64,000 nt of DNA from Lepas anatifera (GCA_034440635.1 JAOTON010001351.1:1515501-1579500), one strand, 5' to 3'; shown: positions 23,651 through 35,875, counted from the stretch's first letter. Translations and numbers: made by a program. Notes: generated by a model not told the origin, from the letters alone.

Positions 23651-25696
23651 TTAACACGCGCATTGACGGGAGGGGCGGGTATCCACCCCCTCGGTTTTTT
23701 GGCGTTAACATTACATAAAATAACAGCATAAAAACGGCGGCACGTAGCACTCCTGTACTTGGCATACCTTTTCTCTAATCACTTTTACAACTTTTGTCAA
23801 AATTTTAAGGTTAGGTCATCTCAGGTCAGGTCACCAGCACAGGTCAAGTGACCTGACCTAAAAATTTTAACCCTTGCCCCGGTGGCGGGTACGAGCCACA
23901 TTCGACCTGGTGGGGAGCTAAAAAGACCTCCCACGATCTCAAAAACTAAAAGAGCTAGAAAAAAGCGGAAAATGGTAATCGAAAGCTCTTCAAAAATGAT
24001 ATCGAAAATAATTCAGTCATTTTTCTCGTCAGGTTAATATCAAGGTCACCAGAGGTCAAAATAGGTCAAAATCGCTAATATGCGGTGTACTAAGAAAACT
24101 TCATATATCTCAGAAAATATGATAGCTAGACACATTTTAAAACGTCATTCGAAAGCTCCCGAGTTGCTCTTTCATTGAAGTGGCAATAGTTTTCGGGTCA
24201 GGTCAAAGCCTAGGGAGCTACAGGTCACTGAATATTGGGAATGTTCTTGGGAATGTCCATAGCCACTCATGCATAAGGGCGTTTCCTTTTTTGCTAATAA
24301 CTTCCAAACCAAGCAAAAGATGCAGCCATAGTTGATACACCATTGCAATCCTCTCGTCAATACAAATCGAATGATACATAATATTGATATGCCAGGTCAA
24401 ATTTAAAAATTTGAGCTGACCCAGGCCAACGGCCTGACCGAACTTGACCTGGTATAGCCAATATGTATATCATTTGACTTGCAGTGACTATACAAACACT
24501 TTGGTGACAAAATAAAAGTTCTATCTTTTTATTCAAAATTTATAGAGTAAAACACCAAAAAATGCTTATTTGACCTAAGGTGAACTTTCAAAGGTCACAA
24601 GTCAATTTTTTGTATCAACTTCAGAAATTGGCTAAGACAAAGTCGTAACCGATGTTTGAAGTTGGTTACATCCATACTTACTGAGAAAAGCTCATTTTTT
24701 ATTTTCCCAATGTATTTACTATGGTGAGGTCATGCTCTGCACATGACCTTTGGTCACCAATATAAAAAATCCCAGCACATGTCTTGTATCTCCTGGTGGG
24801 CCCAATATGTGGTATGAGTTTCAACTTGATCGATTAACCCTCCTTTTAGTTATGCAGTCCTAAGCATTTTTTGAAGTGAGGTCACTTCACCTGGCCTGGT
24901 GACCGGACCTGATATGACCTTGAGCTAAAATTTTCAAGGAAGATGTAAAATGATGAAGGAACAGCTAGACCAGGTTTGGCGGCGCTGCGCGCCGGCGTTT
25001 TTTGGTCACTTCGGAAAAACCCGAGGGGGTCTAAAAATACCCCCACCACCCGGGCGAAGGTTAAGAAAGCATAAGTCGGAACATGGCGAACTTATCTGAT
25101 TGAAACTCATCCACCAAGTTCCCTGAAATATGTTCCGGTATTTTTATATCAATAACCTAAGGTCAGGTACCAGCCATGACCTCTCCATCGGAAATACGTG
25201 AGAAACTGTTTTTAGATGAATAACTTAGTAATGGATGGTGATAGAGCGTTTATTTTAGCTTCATCAGATTTACTTTGTCTCTGCAGTTCTAATGCTACAT
25301 ATTTTGACCTAATTTGACCTTGAACTGACCTCAGGTCAGGTCAAATGTCACTTTTGACCTGATTTATTCTGTCAAGGTCATATTATTTATCATTCGATTC
25401 GGCTTGCTGCGAGAATTCCAACGATATAAATTGTTTTGCTCTACCTTTACTTGTTTAGATGTAATAACCGAAAACCTTCATTTACATGTTATCCCTATGA
25501 CGGCATGTCTTGACCTCTGGTGACCTTAAATGTAACCTGAAAAAAATGGTTGAAATATTTTTGATGGAGAATTGGATAGGCTACCCAGCACTTTTAACCG
25601 TTTTTCTCTATCTAGCGTGGTTCTTGAGATCTTATAGGGGCCGAGTACCCCCGGCAAAGCGAAGGTGGCTCAGAGCCCCGTCAATGCACGCGTTAA
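23651..25696 (+). mobile_element. TTAA family A element, interrupted by family B
   Basis: Starts TTAACACGCGCATTGACGGG and ends with the inverse of TTAACGCGTGCATTGACGGG. Without the nested element (23867-25064) it is about 850 bp, the same as the uninterrupted copy at 61439-62284. The body is non-coding and full of AGGTCA/TGACCT words. The interruption is at an internal TTAA about 216 bp from the left end; the sequence resumes with 'gcataagtcgg' as in the copy at 38.2 kb. Confidence 0.88.
23867..25064 (+). mobile_element. TTAA family B element nested in family A
   Basis: Starts TTAACCCTTGCCCCGGTGG and ends with the inverse of TTAACCTTCGCCCGGGTGG. TTAA on both sides. About 1.2 kb, non-coding, rich in AGGTCA half-sites, with a GC palindrome near 24975 (GGCGGCGCTGCGCGCCG). 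Confidence 0.82.
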
Positions 25697-26189
25697 CACT
25701 ATGTTCAGCTCATGGCCCCTAACTGTAGCTTTCTAGACATCGTGTTTGTGATATTTTTCACTTATGATATTATGTGATTACAACTGTGATTGATGATTGA
25801 TGCTCTAATCTGACGTGATTGTAATTGCCAGAGAGCTAGGTTAGAGAAACTTCAGTGAAGGAGACCTTTAGTCAGTCGGAACAAGCGCGGTTTTTTTTAA
25901 AGGCGTGTAACGGAATATACAAAATGCGCTACCAGACCTGTTGATGCTCTTGTCAGTGAAATATTGTCTCTATTATTTTGGTATCTGATATTAATGTAAA
26001 ATAAACTGGCATGCTAATGATCAATCTCCTCCACATCTTTCTTTCAATCATACTGCCGCAAGCAATCCGAACAATTAGAAAATGCAACTATTGCTTTGCT
26101 CAGGGACCAACTTTCCCTTCTCTTTTGCCTTAATTTTTTTGTCCAGTTATTCAAATCTTTCATCGTTCTAGCTTGCCCGGATTAAGAAA

Positions 26190-27443
26190 CGACCTCAGTC
26201 TAGTTCGTGGGCTGCTGGGCAGCGCTCAGGGTAGACCGCGGGGCCGCTGTCGTGAGCGGAGACTGGGGGTCCTGTGGCGCCTCAGTCTAGTTCGTGGGCT
26301 GCTGGGCAGCGCTCAGGGTAGACCGCGGGGCTGCTGTCGTGAGCGGAGACTGGGGTCCTGCGGCGCCTATTCTAGTTCGTGGCTGTGGGCAGCGCTAGGG
26401 TGACCGCGGGGCCGCTGTCGTGAGCGGAGACTGGGGGTTGTGGCCTAGTCTGGCTCGTGGGCGCTGGGCGCGCTGGGTAGACCGCGGGGCCGCTGTCTGA
26501 GCAGAGACTGGGGTCCTGCGGCGCCTAGTCTGGTTCGTGGGCTGGGGCGCTCAGGGTGGACCGCGGGGCCGCTGTCGTGGCGGGCTGGGGGTCCTGTGGC
26601 CCTCAGTCTGGCTCGTGGGCTGCTGGGCAGCGCTCAGGGTAGACCGCGGGGCCGCTGTCGTGAGCGGAGACTGGGGGTCCTGCGGCGCCTCAGTCTAGTT
26701 CGTGGGCTGCTGGGCAGCGCTCAGGGTAGACCGCGGGGCCGCTGTCGTGAGCGGAGACTGGGGGGTCCTGTGGCGCCTCAGTCTAGTTCGTGGGCTGCTG
26801 GGCAGCGCTCAGGGTAGACCGCGGGGCCGCTGTCGTGAGCGGAGACTGGGGGTCCTGTGGCCCTCAGTCTGGCTCGTGGGCTGCTGGAGCAGCGCTCAGG
26901 GTAGACCGCGGGGCCGCTGTCGTGAGCGGAGACTGGGGGTCCTGTGGCCCTCAGTCTGGCTCGTGGGCTGCTGGGCGGCGCTCAGGGTAGACCGCGGGGC
27001 CGCTGTCGTGAGCGGAGACTGGGGGTCCTGTGGCGCCTCAGTCTGGCTCGTGGGCTGCAGGAGCGGCGCTCAGGGTAGACCGCGGGGCCGCTGTCGTGAG
27101 CGGAGACTGGGGGTCCTGTGGCGCCTCAGTCTGGCTCGTGGGCTGCTGGGCAGCGCTCAGGGTAGACCGCGGGGCCGCTGTCGTGAGCGGAGACTGGGGG
27201 TCCTGCGGCGCCTCATTCTAGTTCGTGGGCTGCTGGGCAGCGCTCAGGGTAGACCGCGGGGCCGCTGTCGTGAGCGGAGACTGTGGGTCCTGTGGCCCTC
27301 AGTCTGGCTCGTGGGCTGCTGGAGCGGCGCTCAGGGTAGACCGCGGGGCCGCTGTCATGAGCAGAGACTGGGGGTCCTGTGGCGCCTCAGTCTGGTTCGT
27401 GGCCTGCTGGGCAGCGCTCAGGGTAGACTGCGGGGCCGCTGTC
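26190..27443. repeat. GC-rich 87-bp tandem array, about 15 copies
   Basis: Unit of 87 bp including TGGGCTGCTGGGCAGCGCTC and 'gtagaccgcggggccgctgtcgtgagcggagactgggg'. Later units (26600-27443) are regular; units at 26340-26600 have many single-base losses. 87 is 3 x 29, so frames stay open across it (one of 291 residues); I treat these as by-products. Confidence 0.95.
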
Positions 27444-27573
27444 GGTCTTCCTCATCGATTGGTCATCATTTCACCTTCTGTATATCTCAGTGTAAATTCC
27501 GTATATTCTTGAGTGAATTCCATCAAATTTCCTTAAGGTACTTCGACCTTAATAAGAGCGACCTATCTTGTGA

Positions 27574-27775
27574 CTAACACGCGCATTGACGGGGTGGGGT
27601 GGGTACCCGCCCCCTCGGGTTTTCTGGAGATACAATAAAAACGACGGCGCATAGTGCCGCCGTACTTCACGTCCCCTTTTCTTATCATTTCACAACTTTG
27701 AGCAAAACTGTAAGCTTGGGTCATCTCAGATCAGTTCACCAGTACCGGTCAGGTGACCTCACCTAAAAATGTTAA
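27574..27775 (+). mobile_element. family A terminal fragment ending at its internal TTAA
   Basis: Starts CTAACACGCGCATTGACGGGG (first T of TTAA lost) and matches family A for about 200 bp up to 'aaaaatgttaagaa', then diverges. The break point is at the same internal TTAA that is occupied in other copies. Confidence 0.75.
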
Positions 27776-28859
27776 GAAGGGTTCAATTTTATTCTCGTTG
27801 AACCACTGGAGGAATGCGCACCTGTCCTATCCCCTCACCTCCCCCTCCTCAAGGCTGCTGCAAGAATATACCCAAAATTCCTTCAAAACACCCCGCTTTT
27901 CAAGGTTTTGACCATTTCTGCCTAAAAGCTAGTGTTGGGGACCGCCTTTGAACTGCACCATCGCTAAACAGTATTGTATAGACCCAAAATTACGCAATTT
28001 CGTTTAAGTGAGAAATGGAGCTAAGCATGGAGGCCTCACCTTGCAAACTTTTATTAGGAATACAACTTTTTATTAAGAATAAAAGGTAAAACCAACTGAG
28101 AACACGGGCTTCCTACTGAGCTTTCATGGATTACCTTCTAGATTTGAAAGCAGATGCTGGGAAAACACTGAATAAAATAGATAATCGAGCAAGAAACCCC
28201 GCACAAAGAATGAAAAACGTGGCGTTCCGTTGAACAGAGTAGTGAACTTCCTTAAATATGTGGATAATATGATGCGATGCACGCCATTTACTGCAATGTT
28301 GATAAACATGGAGGATAATCTACAAAAGGCTGAGATATGAACATTCTGTAGAAACACTATTTGCACACAAAATGGTAGGATTTCAGCCTCGGGGCTGCTC
28401 ACATGACTGGGGGTGCCTAATTCACCGGTATGAGTCAGCCTCGGTGGGAAATTTTAAATGCACTACACCTGTTGTGTAGAAAAAGAGGTTCTAGCATATT
28501 TGAACTGTGTCTCAATCGATTTTGCCCATCGGGAGGAATCAAACAAGCTACTAATAAAACTCCGAAAATGGGAGAAACTCGAGAAATATAGCCTCCAAAA
28601 ATACTCTGTGAGATATTTTTTTAGAAATATTTTGGCGCTCCCTTTCCCGGGAACATTTTTGTGTTAGTAGCTAGTCTCATTCATACAACGCACTCACACT
28701 ATGTACAGAGCGGAAGTTTCCATTTGCCGGCACCCTGACGGGACAGCGGCACCGCACTTGGCGGGCCATAGGCTGCTCCGGTCTCCCCAAGCCGCAGCGC
28801 CCGGCACAGGCCGAGCCCTCACATGAGGGCCGCGGGCGGGAGACCAGACGTGGGTCACT

Positions 28860-29317
28860 TTAAAGGAAAGGTGGCACTTTCAAAACGTGATTTTAACTGA
28901 AATAGCTAAGTTGTAAAGCAATTCCGAAAACCCGGTACTCAATAAATCATTTGTCTTGGAACTCGAGATTTCCGTAGAAAAGAGCTAAAACCAACCTGCA
29001 ATGTACCCCTCATGTACCATTATCAGCAGGCCACAGTTGTCATGGCTGTTGGTGTGACGACATATGCTGACGTCACGATGAGCATCAGCCAATCGAAGTC
29101 CCTGAAGCCTTTCAAGTATGGTAGTGGTTGTCAGATCATGACATCATCCACAGGCAGATATTTATTTCTTTTCCTAGAAGAGTATTTTAAAAATCAAAAT
29201 ATTGAGCTTACTGTACATTTTTCAGAGAAATAATGAGTGGTTTCATTATTTTCAGCAAAAAGTACACCTAATCACACTAAGTTTCAGGATTCGAACAAGG
29301 TGCCATATTCCCTTTAA
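28860..29317. mobile_element. TTAA MITE family D, uninterrupted 458-bp copy
   Basis: Left end TTAAAGGAAAGGTGGCAC, right end the inverse of TTAAAGGGAATATGGCACC. Matches, inverted, the two halves 6459-6569 and 10960-11307, and so shows the empty site of the 4.4-kb transposon (CAGTAAGCTCAAT-type junction on the opposite strand near 29205). Contains CCAAT (about 29090) and GACGTCAC (about 29070), also present in the other copy. Confidence 0.88.
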
Positions 29318-30119
29318 AGGCCGATCAGGTCCGTGCACCCACAAACAGGGACGCCGGCTGCCACGGCGTTGATTCCACTGCTGCAGCGCGCACTCCCCAG
29401 TGTACCGCTATCTCCTGGGTAGGAGGCAGCCGCGGAAAAGGCTGCCATAGGTCAGCCTTGATCCAGGGGCATTCCACACCTAAGCGTGACGCCTTTGCCA
29501 GCTGCGCCCCGGGGGTGGTAAACTAAAGTGGTGTAGTAACTACGGAAAACAGAGGTTACCACCAGGCCCTCTCATCCCTGGAATCCTGGCTGCGGCACTG
29601 GCATCTCAATCACGGCATGGCAACCAAATTCGTATGAATTTTGGGCAAAAAACGTCTCGATTTTAGTGTCCAGGGCTCAATTTCATGATAGATCTGTAAA
29701 AGAAGCAGAGTTTCTCAGGGGGGAGGGTAGATCATAGCCTCGGGGCCCCCTTTGGCAGCCTATTGGCGCCCCTCGGACCTCGATCTTTTATTTAATGAGC
29801 GTGCAAGTTTTGCAAAATGGAATAGTTGATAGATACCTATTTTTTACGTCTCTATAAAGTCCAATATTTTCTACATTTGGTGCCAGTATGAGGAGGTGGT
29901 GATGACGTAACATCATTTCATCAAATTCGTTTCCATTTTTATAAAAACAGGTGAGCACAGCAAAGTAGGGGATGAACGATACCCTCACACAACATAAGAC
30001 AAGGCGGACCCAGAATTTCCTCAATAGGGGGAAGATGTAAGTCTCGGGCTCCCCCACTCGCATGCCCGCAATTTGACATTTGTTGAACGTGAATTATTTG
30101 CAAACTGAACAATTTAATA

Positions 30120-30305
30120 ATAATAATAATTGTTGGGGTTTAACGACGCACCAACTGCCAGGGTCATACGGCGTCGCCACCTCTCACCCTGTTGGAAGGG
30201 ATCTTGGGGATCAGATCGACTTATTCAGAGACTCCGCCGGGACTTGAACCCGGGACCAGTGGCTTAGAAAACAAGGGTGCTATCCGCTAAGCCACATCAT
30301 CCCCC
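30120..30305 (-). mobile_element. tRNA-derived SINE, copy 1
   Basis: On the minus strand it starts with a tRNA-like head: A box TGGCTTAGCGG and B box GGTTCAAGTCC with near-tRNA spacing. A unique body follows ('gacgccgtatgaccctggcag') and it ends in GTTAAACCCCAACAATTATT, a (TTA)n tail. The body is shared with 55130-55315. No coding capacity; such elements depend on LINE machinery. Confidence 0.85.
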
Positions 30306-30364
30306 AAACTGAACAATTTGGGAGACACCCATTTCTTAGGTGCTTATAAATATTAATAGTTTTG

Positions 30365-30700
30365 GGAGCCCCAAGACCAGCCCCTCCCCCGAGACTAAAT
30401 ATTGAAACTAAATCTCTGGGGCCCCGAGACCAGCCATGGGGCTCCCAAAACCAAGACTTCGACCCCCAGGACCAACTCATTGGGCCCTGAAACCATCTTT
30501 GGGCTCGCGAGACAAACACTTGTCGCCCCCCCCGAGACTAAATCTTGGCGGCCCCTGAGACCAACTTTTAGGGGTCCCGAGATCAATACTTGGAAGCAGC
30601 CTGCGACCAACCCTTGCCCTCCTCCCTTGAGATAAACACTTGGAGTACGCAAAATAACTCTAAGGACCCCGAGACCAACTCTTGGGTCCCTAGACCAACA
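30365..30700 (-). repeat. degenerate array, GGTCTCGGGGCCCC family
   Basis: Irregular 25-35-bp units of '(c)ccgagaccaa.tcttggg'. Read on the minus strand they match the 'gagcttggtctcaggggccc' array at 50070-53200. The open frames on both strands are by-products. Confidence 0.75.
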
Positions 30701-31305
30701 TTCCGGTGGTGTTTGGGCTTTAAGTTTATTCACTGTTTCATCAACGGGCCAAAGGTGCACGGGATTGATATGAACACCTTTGACATTGAAGGCGAAGGCA
30801 CGGCTAACAAAATTGCTGTAGTCTTGTTGCTTTTGGGGTTCCACGGTGTTTTGACTGCTAGGTTATTTTTCACCAAACGGTGGTCAAAATACATACGGAA
30901 GTCTTGAAAAGCCATCATATAAATACGTTGTGAATAAATCACTGTATAGATATGACACGGACTTCATGTTTAACTGCTTTACTATCAAACACTCAACTAG
31001 ACCTCCCAGCTACTGGTACTGGTCTCAAATATGTATGTGTGAACGTTGTTTGACGTGATGTTTGATGTTTGGCGACAGGAGTAGGTACGTGAGACGTATT
31101 TAAGCATTCGTGAGTTTAGTGGTATGTATGATCTCTCCGTCTGATCTACATTCTATTTTACGCTAGCCATATTTGAGAAGGCCACGCACGACACTTTTTG
31201 TGTATTTTGAGGACAAGTAAATAAAATGACCAAGCAGCGCCGTAAAACTACCCCCCTAAAAAACAAGACTTCTACAGTTTCGTTAGCCAGTATCCGCCTT
31301 CAATG

Positions 31306-32334
31306 TTAACCCTCGCCCCACCGGGGGGCCATCGATGGCCCCCTAAGGTTTTTCCGGGATAGCAGAAACACGACGAGGCGCAGCACCGCGGTTGAGGGCT
31401 CTACCTCTCACTGCATCATTTTCCCATCATCCCTGAAATTTTTTACCCCGGGTCACCCAAGGTCAGGTCACCAGACGAGGTCAACCAAGGTCACCTCACT
31501 TCACCTTTAGGCTCTGTAAGGCTACATTTCAAAGTCGATCGATTTGAAACTTCCTACACTTCATGACCCCTCCAGGGTCTACAAGGTGTATATCCGGGAT
31601 TTTTTGATTTCGTGCCCTGAGGTCAGGTCACGAGGCGACCTCTCCCATTGACAAAGCATGGGGAAAAGCTATTTCATGATATAAAAGCCACAAAAACGAT
31701 TGCAAATACTCAGACTGCTCAGAACAACGTTTTTGGACACCCTTTCACGGATCCCAGGGGTCATATTTGCCCTTTGACTTTTCCAAGGTCATCCAAGGTC
31801 ACCGGAGGTCAAAAACAGTATTTTGACAATAACTTTTGACCTAATTGAGCTAGAGCGGTGAAACAAACACCATCGTGTTTGTCTTGTCACTGGCTTTCAT
31901 TTGATATACGGCAAGGTCACTTTTGACCTTTCGTGACCTCAGGTCATATTAGGTCACGAGGTGACCTCTGGCGGTCAAACCACCGGCGGGAGGTCTTTAC
32001 GTTCCACATAGCGGAAAAAGTACATGCAATTTGCTATCAAATGTACTTTACCAGGCCTCAATAGCTCTAATGACATAAGAGTTATGCCCAGTTGGCTTAA
32101 TCATTGCATATTTGAGTGAAAATAGCCGATCTTGACCTAATTTGACCTCTGGAGGTCAAACCATTGACCTGAGCACTAAAACATGCGAAGTAATTTCTTA
32201 CTGAATTCACGCGAGCTTTCTATTGCACTTTGCAGATTTGCGCTAACGCCCATATTTTCGGAGTTAGAGGGGGCCATCGATGGCCCCCCCGGTGGGGCGA
32301 AGGTGGCGCCGGACCCCGGTGGGGCGCGGGTTAA
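31306..32334 (+). mobile_element. TTAA family B element, uninterrupted 1.03 kb
   Basis: Starts TTAACCCTCGCCCCACCGG and ends with the inverse GGGGCGCGGGTTAA. Both ends carry the palindromic block GGGGGCCATCGATGGCCCCC. The interior has many AGGTCA/TGACCT words and no gene. Confidence 0.85.
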
Positions 32335-33098
32335 AGGTCGTCATACCAATCGCGTCGGACCCGTCCTGGGAGGCAGAGGGCCTGACGGTTTGTGGTGAAG
32401 CAGAGTCGGTTGATTATTTTCTTTACCTCCTCATCCATATTTTAGCCTCTGAGTCTTGTTTTCACAGCTTATGTGACCCCACCACGGCCTCCACATCACC
32501 GAGATAAAAACGGGTAATTAGAAATCAGTCTGTTTTCGTCGGTTATAAGCCGATTTCTCTAATGTCTTCGATTGAATGTCATGCACCAATATACTGGAGC
32601 TGGTCCGTTTTCTGAGAGAGCCGTTTAAATTCGAGGCCGGGGTGTGAGGAACAGTTTTGCTGTATGAAGCCTCAGCATACAATTCTAATGTTTCTGTCAG
32701 CATCGGGTAAGGAATGTTTTGACCCAAGATTTTTATGCTCGATGAGACGAATCTAAATTTCCTGCGATCTTGACAAAATGCAGCCCAATCGAAACCAAAT
32801 GAACCAGGAAACTGGAACAAGGGTGCCGCGGGAGGGCTATACAAAGCCTCCAAAAACTGGACGCCCTGACGCTGAGGTTAAACTTTCTTACCACAGGAGT
32901 TAACAATACCGAAAACGTTTAAGAGAATGCATGCCCCTAGTGCCTGGCCCTTTGATGTTGACTCAGAAATGCTTTCGCTTAGGTATATGTGCCAAATTTG
33001 GAGAATGCAGCAGCCGGAAAGCGGCGAGGTCCAGCAGCCCGCTGTTCTCGCCCCTTACCACGCGTGTTGTTCGTGAGGTGAGCGGGATTCACGGGGAG

Positions 33099-33305
33099 CA
33101 CCATCTCTATGCACCTAAACCAGCAAGAGAACAGATTGGAGGCCATTGCAACCTCCTTTAGTGGACACTTAGTTTATTTTCAGCACAGCTGTGAAATATA
33201 TACACACCATCTCTATGCACCTAAACCAGCAAGAGAACAGATTGGAGGCCATTGCAACCTCCTTTAGTGGACACTTAGTTTATTTTCAGCACAGCTGTGA
33301 AATAC
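33099..33305. repeat. 106-bp tandem duplication, nearly identical
   Basis: The segment starting CACCATCTCTATGCACC at 33099 is repeated from 33205 with essentially no differences over about 100 bp (to 'cagctgtgaaata'). The lack of divergence points to a recent duplication or an assembly artefact. Confidence 0.9.
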
Positions 33306-33813
33306 ATGGGAAAAGCAATAAAGCATCAGAAAGCTTGAAACAGTAGGATGGTACGGCAAAGATGACGTTAGCCACCCTCATTTACAGGTCCTGATTGCTT
33401 CTGGCATAACTGGCAGTACAATGCTGAGGCGCTGCTCCCGACACTGACACTGAGAGTGAAGCAGATCTTCCTACTTCATCCACAACGCTGGTAACGCCTC
33501 ATTCTCAATATTCGAATCGCAATTGCGGTGCAAGACTTAGCTGGTGTTAGATTTTAACTTTTAAAGTGAAAATTGAATGCACCTGAGCGAGTTTACGAGT
33601 TTATTTTAAAATGAGCCCTGACTCAATGTGTTCAGAAACACCTATAGATTGACAAAGTAGATGGAAGATTGAGTCAAATTTCGGGAAAGCTCATTTATAT
33701 TTGAGCAAAACAACTCTCCTTCAAGTGACGAAACTATTTTCACACCGTGAGCCAACTCGCACGATAAGCCAGACGTAAGACAGCTGAGTCGGCCGTGGCA
33801 TGGCGCCTCTCAC

Positions 33814-33957
33814 CTGGGTTGGAGCCGATGATTCCATTTGTGTTGGTTGTCCACTTGGGTGATTTCATACTGACGGTCTGAAGGAAGATGATGAGACATA
33901 CCGCCCAAAATGCTATTAGGCACGCGTAGAATATAATGTAGAAAATTGTAATCTTAA
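33814..33957 (-). CDS. Na+/K+-ATPase beta subunit, internal exon (transmembrane segment)
   Basis: Read on the minus strand, a polypyrimidine tract and TTTCAG (ending 33958) precede 144 bp that end with a GT donor at 33812-33813. The frame is KITIFYIIFYACLIAFWAV, then LQT, PKW and finally IIGSNPG split before its last glycine. A K-x-x-x-FY-xx-FY membrane helix followed by F-x-T, PKW and an I-G-x-NPG motif is the signature of the ATP1B/nervana family. The protein is a single-pass type II glycoprotein that assembles with the pump's alpha subunit. The preceding N-terminal cytoplasmic exon and the extracellular exons were not found nearby, so introns must be long or the exon isolated. Exon phase: it begins with the last two bases of a codon and ends after the first base of the Gly codon. 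Confidence 0.83.
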
Positions 33958-34315
33958 CTGAAACAAAAGAAAGGAAGAGGGTTAGATACGCCGTTGGAAA
34001 TGCTTGAAATATGGTGAGTACGAGGCTTATTTACAAAATACGCTTATAATACTCTTATAGCGACAAACTCCGAAGAACTTATACAATAAGCGAGAAAACA
34101 TGTCGGCCCCACAATAAAAAAACTGCCAATAACAACATGATAACGGGACTATTTTACGATTCATTTATCTGTTCCGCATATTCCGCTCGGCATTTCTGTC
34201 GCGTTCATCCGCATAAGCATCAGCATCAGCATCATTCATCAGCATCAGTGAAAACACGGGGCAGACGTCTTCAAACTAGGTCGGTAGCGGGCACTGCAGT
34301 CCGACAGACGCCAAG

Positions 34316-34684
34316 ATGGGCCCGGGAACTGCAGTTCAACAGACGCCAGGATGGGCTGTGCAAACTCCCGACTCTGCCATCCCCTTCACTGCACATGGCG
34401 GTGTTTACATCGGGCACACAGTACTCTGGCTCAAGCGTAAATCCCTGCTTACCGGTGCTGCTGAGCATGCCGCTGACTCGCCCGCAGCCGAACAGAACGG
34501 AGGTGAGCACCGTCACCAGGCTTTTTACGGCTTGCATGCCAGCAGTGCCGTTCTAGACACGGTGAAGGCTCCAGGTAGGAAATCTGGCTTACAAAACCTT
34601 TTTCTTATCTTCGGGCCAAGGTATGTAAAATGTTGTTTTTTTCTTTCAGAAGATCATTGTATATGCCTACTAATCTTTCTTTAG
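34316..34684 (+). other. open region without recognisable gene
   Basis: Non-repetitive, moderately GC-rich sequence with overlapping open frames on both strands (34137-34684 on +, 34271-34537 on -). No domain is recognised on either strand. The two strands compete, so neither is called. It lies upstream of the ATPase beta exon and could hold a 5' exon or promoter of that gene. Confidence 0.2.
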
Positions 34685-35566
34685 TCGTTGCAATATACCG
34701 TGTGCTCTGTTTCATACATAGATCTTTATTTGAATTAGCACTGCCCTGGATTTTCCGCCGGGCTAGACTTGCCGTATTTTCCCTCTGCTCTGAATGCGTG
34801 CTTGCCCGGGTCGAAACTCGGGCAGTCAGCTGAGAAGAGGTGAGACCACGTCTGGTACGGCGCGTGGTGTCAGTTCACTCCGAAGGACGACCTATGAATC
34901 CTCGGATCTACACCTTCCAAAATTTGATTAAGGACATCATTCATTTAGAGGACACTAACTCAATTAAGGCATACCCAATGGGCCTTAGACTGGTCCCGCA
35001 TTTGAGGGGTCTGAGTTTTCTATGACAATTTATCATGGGAAACGCTTTAGTCCACGATGCCATGCCATTCCACCATTAATTAGCAACACATATCAACGTT
35101 TGACTCCAACAAAATATATGTGTTGCATCACCTGGAAATACTTCAAAGCTAAAATTTGGCCACAATGTGGCGCACGTGAATTTTCATACTTGTCGTCACC
35201 GGTAGAAAAGTGATGGGACCAGTCAACTTTCACCCCGCGCTGATCAGAGCTTCCCCTTTGGAACCAAAAGCTCATCGGATTTAGGATCATTGCTGCCTCC
35301 GCACTATCTGCTTAGCAAATTTTACAATTTCGTCCCAAACTTGCTAAAATGGGGGGTTTTCAAAGAAAGAGTGGGGGCCAGGGCCTCTTCCCCTAATTCT
35401 GTGCTTATGTGAATTTGGACGACCATGGTTCAAATATAAATGCTGAGAGCTCAGTGATAATTCCCACCTTCGCTTATTAAGAGTTCAGTACAAATATCGT
35501 CCAGATTCAAGACATATTAGTCCGATATGAGACGCAGCTTTTGGTCCAACTGTGAGTTCAGGCGTG

Positions 35567-35875
35567 ACAGGCGCCGGTCCGACTTTGAGACCAGGCGTGA
35601 CAGGCGCCGGTCCGACTTTGAGTCCTGGCGTGACAGGCGCCGGTCCGACTTTGAGACCAGGCGTGACAGGCGCCGGTCCGACTTTGAGTCCTGGCGTGAC
35701 AGGCGCCGGTCCGACTTTGAGACCAGGCGTGACAGGCGCCAGTCCGACTTTGAGACCAGGCGTGACAGGCGCCGGTCCGACTTTGAGACCAGGCGTGACT
35801 GGCGCCGGTCCGACTTTGAGACCAGGCGTGACAGGCGCCGGTCCGACTTTGAGACCAGGCGTGACAGGCGCCGGT
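35567..35875. repeat. 33-bp tandem array, about 10 copies
   Basis: Unit GACAGGCGCCGGTCCGACTT followed by TGAGACCAGGCGT. 33 is a multiple of 3, so open frames of 160-206 residues appear on both strands (Arg/Asp/Ser-rich); these are repeat by-products. Confidence 0.95.

Noticed and set aside
26702..27577. 291-residue Arg-rich open frame
   Set aside because: Lies inside the 87-bp array, whose period is a multiple of 3; parallel frames are also open.
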